The translations under genes were made by a program, and so were the position numbers. A DNA stretch of 64,000 nucleotides, from contig QQUN01000034.1 in the NCBI GenBank assembly GCA_008501585.1, positions 1-64,000 on the forward strand. Direction: 5' to 3'. This DNA is from Pseudomonadota bacterium. GTDB lineage: Bacteria; Pseudomonadota; Gammaproteobacteria; Burkholderiales; Rhodocyclaceae. The number at the start of each line of letters is the position of its first letter. The first letter of the stretch is position 1. This document shows, piece by piece, positions 17,071 through 26,338 of the stretch. The notes under the pieces were generated by a model. That model searched no databases and was not told the DNA's origin. It saw only the letters and a program-made list of their open reading frames with translations.

Positions 17071-17816
17071 ACCACGCAGCCATCGCCGACACCCCGGCGC
17101 AACCCGTGCGCGAACTCACCCGGCGCGCCATCGTCGCGGCGTTTGTCATGGTGTTGGCTGCTGCGCTTGCATGGTTCCTCACGCCCACCCATCGCTTGGC
17201 GGAAGAGAACCCCGTTCAGCTCGAAAGCATGATCCCGCCGGCCTTCGGTGATTGGACAGTCGATCGCAACGCTCACGGCGGCGTGGTCAATCCTCAGCAG
17301 ACCGACCTGATCAACCGCCTCTACAGCCAGACGCTGTCGCGCACCTACATCAATTCAAAGACGGGCGCTCGCGTGATGCTCTCTGTCGCCTACGGCGAAG
17401 ATCAGCGCGACGGCATGCAACTCCACTATCCAGAGGTGTGCTACCCCGCTCAGGGGTTTCAGATAAAAACGAATCAAACGGCCGTGCTCGTTACGCAGCA
17501 AGGAAGCATTCCGACCCGCAGGCTCGAAAGCAATTTGGGGAGTCAGCGGATGGAGCCAATCACCTACTGGACGGTTATTGGTGATCACACAACCCTGGGT
17601 GGGCTAGACAAGAAACTGGTCGAAATGCGTTATGGCTTGAACGGCGTGATTCCGGATGGGCTTCTGTTCAGAGTCTCGTCAATTGAGCGTGACAGTCCGC
17701 GCGCCTTCGGCGTTCACGACGACTTTGTTCGGCAGCTCATTGCCGAAGTGCCAAGCAAGTACATCGGCCGACTAACTGGTTTGGGCGCGATGACCGGGTC
17801 GGCTGGACCTGAATAG
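17067..17816 (+). CDS. epsI: EpsI, exosortase-associated protein (B type)
   Basis: A small envelope protein encoded next to, or fused with, exosortases. Its role in EPS export or anchoring is still unclear. 249 residues. An N-terminal anchor helix (about 20-38) is followed by the EpsI domain with the signature HYPEVCYPAQGF at 120-131. The ATG overlaps the xrtB stop (ATGA). Base composition changes within this gene: the 5' half is GC-rich like upstream eps genes, while the 3' half (from about 17300-17450) is more AT-rich like the downstream cassette, marking a likely recombination border. Confidence 0.9.
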   Translation: MNHAAIADTPAQPVRELTRRAIVAAFVMVLAAALAWFLTPTHRLAEENPVQLESMIPPAFGDWTVDRNAHGGVVNPQQTDLINRLYSQTLSRTYINSKTGARVMLSVAYGEDQRDGMQLHYPEVCYPAQGFQIKTNQTAVLVTQQGSIPTRRLESNLGSQRMEPITYWTVIGDHTTLGGLDKKLVEMRYGLNGVIPDGLLFRVSSIERDSPRAFGVHDDFVRQLIAEVPSKYIGRLTGLGAMTGSAGPE

Positions 17817-17817
17817 C

Positions 17818-19110
17818 ATGTCTGTTCTACGCAACGTAGCGCTTATGGGAGCAAGCACGGCAATGCGGCTTGGCTTCGGTCTTTTGACCTTTGTCGTGAT
17901 GGCTCGCTTGCTTGGCCCCGACGCGTTTGGACAAGTCATGCTCTGGCTATCCGTCGCAACGCTGCTCTCCCTGATCGCGAACTTCGGATTTACCCCGTAT
18001 GTACTCCGGGAGATTGGCGTCCGTCCGACCGGAGCGCTTCAGGTAATGAGCGAGGTGCTTGCGGCAAAACTGCTGCTGACAGCATCGGTGGCGCTCATTG
18101 GTCTGGTTATGCTGATATGGATGCAGCCCGAAACCCGCATCCTCTTTGGTGCGCTGCTACTCGCCGCCTTGGCCGACGCGATGACCGAGTTCTTCAATGT
18201 TGGCTTTCGTGCAACAAATCGCTTTGCCGATGAAACCCGGCTCGCGTCTGTCGCGTCCTTTCTGCAATTTGCCATTGTGTCGGGCGCCGTTTGGTGGGCG
18301 TCTGATGCGCTGGTGGCGGCAGGCGCGTTCATGGTGTCGCGACTCATTGTGCTGGTTATGACGTGCTTTTCTCAGGCGCGCTATTTTGCGGGCCTTTCAG
18401 TTGGGTCGGTCGCCTCGGGGCTGAGGCGAATCCGCGCTGTTTTTGCATACGCTATCGATTTCGGCCTGCAGAGTTTGTTTGGGCAGGTCGACAGTCTCGT
18501 CCTTAATTTCTATGTTGGCCCTGCTGCAGTCGGCTTGTATCAAGCGGGAATGCGATTGTTTAACGGTGGTGCCCAAGCAGCCAATGTGCTTGCAAACGTA
18601 TTTCTCCCTCGTGCGGCACAGGTAGCCAACGATGCCCAGAAGTTCGGCATTGAGTCGGCGCGCGTTCAATGGACGTTCGTTGCAATCGGCCTTTGCTTTG
18701 GCTTGTTGTTGGCTATCGTGGCGGAACCGCTTGTGATGGTTCTTTTTGGCAGCAGTTTCAAAGGGCTGGTTGACGTGCTTCCCTGGCTCGGGCTGCTGTT
18801 CTTCGTCAGGTTCTTTGCCGCCTCATGGGGTGTGGTGCTGACCTCTGCAGGTCAGCAGAAATTTCGCGCCGTAGCCAACTTTGTACAGTGGATTGTTGTG
18901 TTGGGTTTTGCCGCGCTAGTCGTGCCGCGGTGGGGCGTCGTCGGTTGGGTCTGGAGCCTCGTGCTCGGTAATCTCGTTTTGTCGATTGCCTACTGTGTGA
19001 AGGGAATGCGGGTTGCCCAGGTCACGCGCGTCCAGCCCATCTGTGCGGGGTTGGCTTCACTGACATTCCTGCCTTTTTTGCACCTACCCCTCCTTTTTAC
19101 TGCGCCATAG
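17818..19110 (+). CDS. Oligosaccharide flippase (Wzx/MATE-like)
   Basis: Flips the lipid-linked repeat unit across the inner membrane before polymerisation. 430 residues with about 12-14 hydrophobic helices. The N-terminus MSVLRNVALMGASTAMRLGF and the segment SLVLNFYVGPAAVGLYQAG fit the polysaccharide transporter (RfbX/PST) family. It starts 2 nt after the epsI stop. GC content and codon use are visibly lower than in epsE-G, as in the next eight genes. Specificity is unknown. Confidence 0.88.
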   Translation: MSVLRNVALMGASTAMRLGFGLLTFVVMARLLGPDAFGQVMLWLSVATLLSLIANFGFTPYVLREIGVRPTGALQVMSEVLAAKLLLTASVALIGLVMLIWMQPETRILFGALLLAALADAMTEFFNVGFRATNRFADETRLASVASFLQFAIVSGAVWWASDALVAAGAFMVSRLIVLVMTCFSQARYFAGLSVGSVASGLRRIRAVFAYAIDFGLQSLFGQVDSLVLNFYVGPAAVGLYQAGMRLFNGGAQAANVLANVFLPRAAQVANDAQKFGIESARVQWTFVAIGLCFGLLLAIVAEPLVMVLFGSSFKGLVDVLPWLGLLFFVRFFAASWGVVLTSAGQQKFRAVANFVQWIVVLGFAALVVPRWGVVGWVWSLVLGNLVLSIAYCVKGMRVAQVTRVQPICAGLASLTFLPFLHLPLLFTAP

Positions 19111-19134
19111 GCGAACCATTGAGCGCATGCGGTC

Positions 19135-20388
19135 ATGATGTCCAAGAAGCACGAAATGAATCTGGTAGATAGTGTTGTTGCCGCCGGGCTGTGTACCGGC
19201 TGCGGTCTATGCGAGGGCCTTTCCGCTGTCGGCGAGATCTCGATGCAATTGTCCCCGCTAGGCTATCTCAGGCCAAAAGTTGGCGGCGAGGTATCAAGCG
19301 CAGTCGAGGCTGAAATCAAGGCGTGCTGCCCCGGCGTTGAAGTTGCTCACGAAAAGAGCGTTGAGCATTACAACGTCAACTGGGGGGCTTTGCGAGGCGT
19401 CAAAGTCGGCTATGCCGTTGATTCGTATGTGAGGCATATGGGGTCGTCAGGCGGCGTGCTTTCAGCTTTGTGCATCCACCTGCTGGAATCCAAAGCGGTC
19501 GATTTTGTCGCTCATATCGCAGTCAGCCAAACCGACCCGATTGCCAATGAACTTCAACTTAGTCGCACGCGAGATGACGTCATTCGCGCCGCCGGATCGC
19601 GCTATGCGCCGTCCGCTCCGTTGCGCACGCTCAAAGCGTTGCTGGCCACAGGCGAACGCTTTGCATTTCTCGGAAAGCCTTGCGACGTCGCGGCTTTGCG
19701 CGCGTACATGCGACTGCATACCAGCGTCAGAGACCAGATCCCTTACCTGTTGTCGTTCATGTGCGCCGGCATCCCCAGCCATCACGGCACGACTGAGCTT
19801 GTACGTGCAATGGGAGCCGATCCAGATCAGCTCGCCAGTTTCCGTTATCGCGGTGACGGCTGGCCGGGAGTGGCACGGGCGGTCCAGCGTGACGGTGAAG
19901 CCTTCGAGATGGACTACAACCGATCGTGGGGGGGCATTCTAGGAAAGCACCTTCAGTTTCGCTGCAAAATTTGCGCGGACGGAACGGGCGAGCTTGCAGA
20001 CATCGTATGTGCCGATGCCTGGTACGGAAAAGATGGGTACCCCGATTTCGAAGAGCGCGCCGGGCGGAGCCTTGTGCTGGCCCGAACCGAAGCAGGGCAG
20101 GCCTTCGTGAATAGGGCTGAAGCAGATCGCAGCATTGTCACCGAAGATATTGCTGTGGATGAAATCGCTGCCATGCAACCCTACCAGCTCGATCGAAAAC
20201 GGCTGGCCGCTTCGCGGGGTTTTGCCACTCTTCTGGCGCGCGGCCGGACGACGAAATACCGGCGACTTGGGTTGCGGGACGCGACACTGCAGGCAGGTCT
20301 TATAGGGTCACTACGCAATGTGTGGGGTACATATCGCCGAGCCGTAGGAGAGCCGCATCTTAGCTATCAAAAGCCCGAGTCAAAGTGA
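19135..20388 (+). CDS. FrhB-like Fe-S/flavin protein (coenzyme F420 hydrogenase beta-subunit family)
   Basis: 417 residues in the FrhB_FdhB family, which in EPS clusters usually sits beside polysaccharide pyruvyl transferases. An N-terminal cluster motif LCTGCGLCEG (Cys20, 23, 26), an FrhB N-domain with SSGGVLSALCIHLLES, and a C-domain with GKPCDVAALRAY and RCKICADGTGELADIVC are visible. The substrate is unknown. An electron-transfer or ligand-reduction role in sugar modification is possible. The start at 19135 or 19138 cannot be told apart. The stop overlaps the next start (TGATG). The same pairing is seen in other EPS loci (recalled knowledge). Confidence 0.82.
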   Translation: MMSKKHEMNLVDSVVAAGLCTGCGLCEGLSAVGEISMQLSPLGYLRPKVGGEVSSAVEAEIKACCPGVEVAHEKSVEHYNVNWGALRGVKVGYAVDSYVRHMGSSGGVLSALCIHLLESKAVDFVAHIAVSQTDPIANELQLSRTRDDVIRAAGSRYAPSAPLRTLKALLATGERFAFLGKPCDVAALRAYMRLHTSVRDQIPYLLSFMCAGIPSHHGTTELVRAMGADPDQLASFRYRGDGWPGVARAVQRDGEAFEMDYNRSWGGILGKHLQFRCKICADGTGELADIVCADAWYGKDGYPDFEERAGRSLVLARTEAGQAFVNRAEADRSIVTEDIAVDEIAAMQPYQLDRKRLAASRGFATLLARGRTTKYRRLGLRDATLQAGLIGSLRNVWGTYRRAVGEPHLSYQKPESK

Positions 20389-21569
20389 TGAGCTCCGAGA
20401 AATTTATAACTGTTGGTTTGCTCTGGCACTCGCTAGCCTCTGGAAACCTCGGCGTCGGCGCACTCACGGAATCGAATATTTCAATTATTCGACGTGTCGC
20501 TGAGACGAAAGGGCTTCGGGTTCGCTTTCTTGTACTTGGGTCTAGTGCAGGCTCAGTCGACGCGCTGGCTGACGAATTGCACGCTGCCGGGCATGAACTT
20601 GAATGCCACCGGGTGCGGATGTTTCGCAAAAGCTTCCGCGATCTCGTCCGTCGTTGTGATGTCGTAGTCGATATTGGCGAGGGCGACAGCTTTGCAGATA
20701 TCTACGGGTTTAAGCGGTTTTTTTACTACTGGCTTAGCAAAAACATTGTTTGTTCGTTAAAGAAGCCCCTTGTCCTCGCGCCGCAAACAATTGGCCCGTT
20801 TGATCAAACAGCCTCCCGAGTGCTGGCTCGGCAAGTGATGGCGCGTTGTGCACGCGTGTTTGCACGCGACAATCTTTCCAGCGATTACCTTGCGCAGCTC
20901 GGTGTCTCCGGCAACATCGATGAAGCAATTGACGTCGCATTTTGCCTTCCCTTTGTGCGACCAGAGCGTACGCCCGGCGGCAAACCGAAAGTCGGTATCA
21001 ACGTATCGGGCCTGTTGTTTAACGGCGGATACACCGGCGCGAATCAATTCGGGCTGGCTGTCGATTATCCGAGCACGGTACGGGAAATTGTTCGTTATTT
21101 TTCGGAAAACGAAGATGTTGAACTGCATCTGATCGGTCATGTGATAGAGCCGAACATGCCGGTTGAAGATGATGTGGGCGCATGCAGAAGACTTGCAGAG
21201 GAGTTTCCTGGCGCCATTGTCGCTCCCGCTTTCTCGCGACCATCCGAGGCCAAGTCCTATATCTCTGGCATGGATTTTTTTGCGGGTGCGCGAATGCATG
21301 CATGCATCGCTGCGTTCTCCGCGGGCATCCCCGTGGTGCCAATGGCGTATAGCCGTAAATTTAATGGACTATTCGGGACGCTTGGTTATAAAAGAGTCGC
21401 TGACTGCAAGGCGGAAAAACAGAACTGCGTGGTTGCGCAGGTTTGCGCAGGCTTCCGCGATCGAGTGGATATTGCCACAGAGGTTACAAAGGCCTTGATG
21501 GAGGTCCGCAGACGAGTCGTTCGCTATGAGAGCTCATTAGCCGCAGTCCTCAGCGGGAGATTACAGTGA
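20388..21569 (+). CDS. Polysaccharide pyruvyl transferase family protein
   Basis: Adds a pyruvate ketal from phosphoenolpyruvate to a sugar of the repeat unit (CsaB/WcaK family). 393 residues. The family hallmarks are VVVDIGEGDSFADIYG in the N-half, APQTIGPF in the middle, and the C-terminal GARMHACIAAFSAGIP with VPMAYSRKFNGLFGTLGY, where the conserved His lies. The ATG at 20388 overlaps the previous stop. A GTG 3 nt earlier is possible. Pyruvylation would give the EPS negative charge and divalent-cation binding. It is part of the AT-richer cassette. Confidence 0.87.
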   Translation: MSSEKFITVGLLWHSLASGNLGVGALTESNISIIRRVAETKGLRVRFLVLGSSAGSVDALADELHAAGHELECHRVRMFRKSFRDLVRRCDVVVDIGEGDSFADIYGFKRFFYYWLSKNIVCSLKKPLVLAPQTIGPFDQTASRVLARQVMARCARVFARDNLSSDYLAQLGVSGNIDEAIDVAFCLPFVRPERTPGGKPKVGINVSGLLFNGGYTGANQFGLAVDYPSTVREIVRYFSENEDVELHLIGHVIEPNMPVEDDVGACRRLAEEFPGAIVAPAFSRPSEAKSYISGMDFFAGARMHACIAAFSAGIPVVPMAYSRKFNGLFGTLGYKRVADCKAEKQNCVVAQVCAGFRDRVDIATEVTKALMEVRRRVVRYESSLAAVLSGRLQ

Positions 21570-23005
21570 GTTTTCGTGGCGCTACTTTTGGCTCGGTGAG
21601 CACATTTATAGGCGCCCTTCGCGTCGTGCAACTGCTCGTAGTGGGCGCTGTGGGTATAGCCACACTGCTGGTTGCAGGGCTGCTTCCGGTCATGCTGCCT
21701 TGGCACTTCGTTGTAGCGTTAGGTGCAGCACCTTTGCTTGTCGTTCTGCTCTGGATTAATCCCGCATTGGGGGTTGGATTTTATCTCGTTGCCCTGCTGC
21801 TTTCGCCCGATTTCAAGTTGTCTGATGTCATGACATTCGCTGTGATGGGCGTTTTCGCAGCGAGAATCATTTTCGAGAGGCGTTCTCTATTCGTAGTCCC
21901 TGCCAGTTTGGCCAAGCCTTTCTGGTTGCTAGTTGGAATCGTTGCTCTCTCGACTTTGTTTGGCGTGGTAGTCCTCAAAAACCAAGTGCCTTTTGTGTAT
22001 CGGGATGGGCGTGCTTTCGTCTACTGGTTATGGGTTCCGCTTTTGCTGTCCATGAAAATGGCGGGATTGCTTGACGCTAGCCGCATCCGTGCTGTTGTGG
22101 TGGGGTTTGCTATTGCGGTTGCGTTGATGACTGTTTTTCAAGGCATTAGTGGCATGCAGGTGGTGACCGAGGGGCGGGTTGGCGACCTTGATGGAGGCGG
22201 TGCATTTGGGAGTATTACCCGGGTTCAGATTCCCGGGCTTGTCTTCGTGTCGTTGTCATTTGTGTGGATCACTATTGGGGTGGCGACCGGTAGGGTATTA
22301 TGGTGGATTGGCGGAGCGCTACTCGTACTGTTCGCTGCAGCACTCTACGTTAACTTTGGCCGCGCGCTTTGGGCGTGGACTGCGTTCGCACTAGTCATAA
22401 GCTTTCCCTTTCTCTCCGTTCGCAGGGGCTTGCGAGTTGGTGGGTTGCTCGCTATTGGTGGGGCCGTGTTAGTTGCAGGTCTTTGGGTTGTAAAGCCGAT
22501 AGTGCTAGAGAACGTGGTTGATCGCGTGGTTAGCGTTCAAAGTGAGGGTGGACACGGTTCGTCTTTTGGCTGGAGACGCTGGGAGAACGAAGATGCCGTG
22601 TCCCGGATTGTGGCGTCGCCCATCTACGGCGTTGGGATTGGTGGAGAATACCGGCGCTGGATTTCAGAGATTAGGGTTTTTGAGGATCACACGCGTTACG
22701 TTCACAACGCCTTTTTGTTCTATGGCGTAAAAATTGGGCTTCCAGGCTTGATGGTCCTGCTTTGGTTGCTTTGGACTATTTGGAGACGGGCATTCATAAA
22801 GCGGGGGCAAGATTTGGGGGTTGGTTTTAACCCTTACGAAACGGCGGTTGCGGCTTTTCTCCCCGCGTTCGTCGGATTGAACATTACGCAGCCCGAGTTG
22901 GCCAGCCCTTTTGGGGTGCTTTTCGCCTCACTTGTTGTTGCATCCCTTGATTGGGACCAAACAGAGGCGGGTGGCAAATTGGCTCGGTGTGGAGCCGTTG
23001 CGTGA
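21566..23005 (+). CDS. O-antigen ligase/polymerase family membrane protein (Wzy-like)
   Basis: Polymerises repeat units in Wzx/Wzy-type assembly. 479 residues, about 11-12 membrane helices and the Wzy_C loop (about 315-395) with GWRRWENEDAV, GVGIGGEYRRW and YVHNAFLFYGVKIGLPG, typical of O-antigen ligase family proteins in EPS loci. The GTG start overlaps the upstream stop (GTGA). The context (flippase, co-polymerase EpsF, export EpsE) favours polymerase over LPS ligase, but sequence alone does not separate them. Confidence 0.85.
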   Translation: MSFRGATFGSVSTFIGALRVVQLLVVGAVGIATLLVAGLLPVMLPWHFVVALGAAPLLVVLLWINPALGVGFYLVALLLSPDFKLSDVMTFAVMGVFAARIIFERRSLFVVPASLAKPFWLLVGIVALSTLFGVVVLKNQVPFVYRDGRAFVYWLWVPLLLSMKMAGLLDASRIRAVVVGFAIAVALMTVFQGISGMQVVTEGRVGDLDGGGAFGSITRVQIPGLVFVSLSFVWITIGVATGRVLWWIGGALLVLFAAALYVNFGRALWAWTAFALVISFPFLSVRRGLRVGGLLAIGGAVLVAGLWVVKPIVLENVVDRVVSVQSEGGHGSSFGWRRWENEDAVSRIVASPIYGVGIGGEYRRWISEIRVFEDHTRYVHNAFLFYGVKIGLPGLMVLLWLLWTIWRRAFIKRGQDLGVGFNPYETAVAAFLPAFVGLNITQPELASPFGVLFASLVVASLDWDQTEAGGKLARCGAVA

Positions 23006-24000
23006 ACGCTATTGTCGTTTTGCTCAACTGGAATGGTTGGTGTGACACGCTTGAGTGTCTGGAAAGCCTGCTTTCGACGCTGTCGGCCGATGCTTCGGTT
23101 GTTGTGTGTGATAACGCGTCATCGGACGGTTCGGTGGAGCGGATCTGCGAATGGGTCGTGGCGAATGCACCAGACCGGGGGCCGGTGTTGCTGAGACGGG
23201 ACGATGTACTGGACGGGGCTGTGCCGCGTACCGGTCAGGTTCATATCGTTGATAACGGGGGCAATCTGGGTTTTGCGGGGGGTAACAACAGTGGTGTGCG
23301 CCTGGCGTTGAACGACCCGGCCTGCTCCTATGTCTGGTTGCTCAACAACGACACGACGGTTGAACGAGGTACGCTGCCTGCCGCGATAGCGCGGATGGAA
23401 GCCGACCCCCGCATCGGTATCTGCGGTTCGACGTTGATGTACTACCACGAGCCTGATTCCGTTCAGGCATTTGGGGGGGCGGTGTATTCGCGCTGGACGG
23501 GTCGGTCCCGTCACCTTGGCGCATTTGCCCGGCGGGTGGACGTGCCGGACGATCCGCGCGGCGTCGAGGCGCAGATGTCTTATGTGGTTGGGGCGTCAAT
23601 GCTGGTGCGGCGGGCGTTTGTCGAGCGTGTGGGGTACATGCGCGAGGATTACTTCTTGTATTGCGAAGAGATTGATTGGGCGACTCGTGGCAGTAAGTTT
23701 TTCAGGCTTGGTTATGCGCCCGATAGTGTGGTTCGCCACAAGGAAGGGGCAAGCATCGGAACATCCGCTGTTGGCGGATCGCCGTTGTCGTTGTTCTATT
23801 TGTTCCGCAACCGTGTGCGGTACGCGTGGCGATTCCATCGAGCGTATGTGCCGAGTGTGCTGCTTTTCTGCGGGCTGGATATAGCGAAACTGGTGTTGCG
23901 CCGCCGCTGGCCGCAAGCCTTGGCTGCAGTGCGCGGCGTGATGCAATTGGGCCGCGCGGCTCCGGTTCCAAGTGCACGAGAGCAGGGCGCGCAGGCATGA
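23002..24000 (+). CDS. Glycosyltransferase family 2 (rhamnosyltransferase-like)
   Basis: A cytoplasmic GT-A enzyme adding one sugar of the repeat unit. 332 residues. The N-terminus IVVLLNWNGWCDTLECL, CDNASSDGS, the acceptor-side NLGFAGGNNSG and LLNNDTTVE (DxD-like), and later YVVGASMLVRRAFVERVG and DYFLYCEEIDW are typical of WbbL-like GT2 proteins. The GTG start overlaps the previous stop. Donor and linkage cannot be inferred. dTDP-rhamnose made by rfbBACD 8 kb away would be a plausible donor. Confidence 0.87.
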   Translation: MNAIVVLLNWNGWCDTLECLESLLSTLSADASVVVCDNASSDGSVERICEWVVANAPDRGPVLLRRDDVLDGAVPRTGQVHIVDNGGNLGFAGGNNSGVRLALNDPACSYVWLLNNDTTVERGTLPAAIARMEADPRIGICGSTLMYYHEPDSVQAFGGAVYSRWTGRSRHLGAFARRVDVPDDPRGVEAQMSYVVGASMLVRRAFVERVGYMREDYFLYCEEIDWATRGSKFFRLGYAPDSVVRHKEGASIGTSAVGGSPLSLFYLFRNRVRYAWRFHRAYVPSVLLFCGLDIAKLVLRRRWPQALAAVRGVMQLGRAAPVPSAREQGAQA

Positions 24001-25208
24001 GGATACTGTGCGTATCAAACGATATTCCGTTGCCTGCCAACAGCGGCGGGCGGGTCGATGTATGGCGCCGGATCTGTGCGCTCCGCGCTGCCGGGCACAC
24101 GGTCGCGCTGCTTTGCTGGATGGATCAGGGGCGTGCCGAGCGGCCGACTGCCGAGGTCATGAAGCGCTTGGAGGCGGTGTGTGAGTCGGTGCGGATCGTG
24201 CCGATCACTCGAAGCGCGAAGGAACTTGCAGGGCGGTTGCTGCACCTGTGGTATTGGCCCAGCCATGTGGCGTCGCGATGGGTCACATCACGCGGAATTG
24301 GCATTGAGCGTTGGTGCTCTGACTTTGTGCCAAATGTCGTCTTCTTGGACGGGCTATACGGCGGGGCGGTGGCGTTCGACCTGAGTCGGCGTGCGGGCGT
24401 GCCGGTTTGGTATCGCTCGCACAATATTGAACATCGTTATATGGCCGCGCAGCGTGAGCGGGAGACTCGGTTCGTTCGCCGTATGGGTTTATTGGCGAAC
24501 TGTATCGGCCTTGAGCGCTTTGAACGCAGCGTGATGCAACGGGCAAGGCGTGTGTTGGATATCTCGTGCGATGACGCGGCGTTCTGGCGTGCGAGTGGCG
24601 TGGCGAACGTGGAGTTGCTGCCGACGATCGTTGATGCCGATTTTGTTGCGCGCCTCGAAGCGGCGGGCGCCGCGCCGCCCGACGTCGATATTCTCTATTT
24701 CGGCAATCTGAACACTCCGAACAATGTGGAGGCCGTGGCTTGGTTTGTGCGCGAGGTTTTGCCAAACGTACCAGCGCCGGATCTGCGCATTGTTGTGGCT
24801 GGATCGAATCCGTCTGATGAGATGCGCGTTGTCCTGGGCCTGGATGCGCGGATAGAGCTCATCGAAAATCCGGTAGATATGGCAGCGGTGGTTGCACGGG
24901 CGCGCTTGCTGGTCAATCCAATGCGGGCAGGAAGTGGCGTCAATTTGAAAAGTGTAGAAATGCTGTTTTCGGACGCGGCCCTTGTAAGCACCTCTGTTGG
25001 TGTGGGGGGGCTGCCGCAACAGGTGAAGGCGTGCTTTGCAGTGGAGGATGATGCTCGGAAGTTCGCGACTGCGATAGAGAATGGGTTGGCTGAGAAGCGG
25101 GTGGTGGAGGCTGAAGGTTCGCGGGAAATTGCCCGGATGGGGTTTTTGCCTGAGACCGTCGCTAACATGGTTGCAGGGCGGTTGGACGCCGGGGGCGTGT
25201 CGTGTTGA
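23997..25208 (+). CDS. Glycosyltransferase family 4-like (GT-B)
   Basis: 403 residues with a GT-B layout. The N-domain begins MRILCVSNDIPLPANSGGR with the acceptor loop SHNIEHRYMAAQRE. The C-domain has LYFGNLNTPNNVEAVAWF, NPMRAGSGVNLKSVEM and STSVGVGGL, as in EPS-locus glycosyltransferases that resemble the XrtA-associated EpsH1-type enzymes. The expected E-x7-E region is reduced to SGVNLKSVEMLFS. The ATG overlaps the previous stop (ATGA) and it is followed by another GT with a similar overlap. Specificity is unknown. Confidence 0.85.
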   Translation: MRILCVSNDIPLPANSGGRVDVWRRICALRAAGHTVALLCWMDQGRAERPTAEVMKRLEAVCESVRIVPITRSAKELAGRLLHLWYWPSHVASRWVTSRGIGIERWCSDFVPNVVFLDGLYGGAVAFDLSRRAGVPVWYRSHNIEHRYMAAQRERETRFVRRMGLLANCIGLERFERSVMQRARRVLDISCDDAAFWRASGVANVELLPTIVDADFVARLEAAGAAPPDVDILYFGNLNTPNNVEAVAWFVREVLPNVPAPDLRIVVAGSNPSDEMRVVLGLDARIELIENPVDMAAVVARARLLVNPMRAGSGVNLKSVEMLFSDAALVSTSVGVGGLPQQVKACFAVEDDARKFATAIENGLAEKRVVEAEGSREIARMGFLPETVANMVAGRLDAGGVSC

Positions 25209-26338
25209 CGCCTTCGAAGCCAAGGGTTGGAGTCGATTTCCACGTATTCGACGGAAAGTATCAAGGCTCGCGTAGTCACTTGATCGGCGTTTTTGGCGAA
25301 CTGACACGACTTTGCCCGGATATTACGTTTGTGTTCTTGCTTGAGAAGACCGAAGAGCTTGGACGTATTCCTGGTTTTTCTGGGGCGAATGTCGAGCGAG
25401 TGTGCATGCCCCGAGCCAGTTCGTTGGTGAGACTAGGCGTCCAATTGCCGAGGCTTCGGCGATCGCAGAAACTGGATCTGATTCATACGCAGTATGTAAT
25501 TCCGTTGTGGCCCGCACGTGGGAACGCAGTAACGATTCATGATGTTCTATTTGAACCGTTCCCCGAGTTCTTCGGCCGACTGTTCGTGCTCCGTTCGCGC
25601 CTGCTGATGCGCTGGTCCGCCCGTGCAGCAGACCTGCTGTTTTCAGTGAGTGACTATTCTCGTCGTGAGATTTCGAAACGCTATGGCGTTGATATTCAGC
25701 ATATTGAGGTGCTTCATAACGCAGTTGATCGAATGCTGTTTTTTCCTGGTTCCGCGGGAAGCGATGTGGTGCGCTCACGAGGTCTGGAACCCGGAGGATA
25801 CCTTCTAACGGTTGGCCGTATCGAGCCGCGAAAAAACCATGCTGCGTTGCTGCGCGCGTACCGGCAACTGGACGGGGCGCCCCCACCGCTGGTGATTGTT
25901 GGGCAGCGAGACTTCGGTTATGGGGATTTCGAAGCTGAGTTGGCCAAGATGCCGACTGACCGAAGGGTGGTTATGTTGTCTGATGTCGCGGATGGGGAGT
26001 TGCCAGCGCTGTACCGACATGCTCGCATATTTGTGTATCCGTCATTCGCCGAAGGCTTTGGTATGCCCCCGTTGGAGGCGATGGCAAGTGGCGTGCCCGT
26101 AGTGACGTCCCATTCGACCGCGATACCGGAGGTAGTTGCGGATGCGGGGCTGTTAATAGACCCCACCCAAACTGTTTCGTTGAAGTTGGCGATGGAGCGT
26201 TTGCTAGGAGATGACGATCTATGCCGCGACTTATCGCAGCGCGGTCTCGCTCGCGCGAACGTATTCACATGGCGCGCGACCGCTGAAAGGCTTGCTGCGT
26301 CGTACCGACATTTTTTCTCTATGCGAACGTCAGCATGA
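25202..26338 (+). CDS. Glycosyltransferase family 1/4 (GT-B)
   Basis: 378 residues. The N-domain begins KPRVGVDFHVFDGKYQGSR. The C-domain has LLTVGRIEPRKNHAALLRAY and the donor-binding YPSFAEGFGMPPLEAMASG, where E-x7-E residues contact the nucleotide sugar. This pattern is typical of mannosyl/rhamnosyl transferases of GT4. It begins with GTG (25202) or TTG (25205), overlapping the preceding stop. No strong ribosome site was seen, consistent with translational coupling. Confidence 0.88.
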   Translation: MLTPSKPRVGVDFHVFDGKYQGSRSHLIGVFGELTRLCPDITFVFLLEKTEELGRIPGFSGANVERVCMPRASSLVRLGVQLPRLRRSQKLDLIHTQYVIPLWPARGNAVTIHDVLFEPFPEFFGRLFVLRSRLLMRWSARAADLLFSVSDYSRREISKRYGVDIQHIEVLHNAVDRMLFFPGSAGSDVVRSRGLEPGGYLLTVGRIEPRKNHAALLRAYRQLDGAPPPLVIVGQRDFGYGDFEAELAKMPTDRRVVMLSDVADGELPALYRHARIFVYPSFAEGFGMPPLEAMASGVPVVTSHSTAIPEVVADAGLLIDPTQTVSLKLAMERLLGDDDLCRDLSQRGLARANVFTWRATAERLAASYRHFFSMRTSA

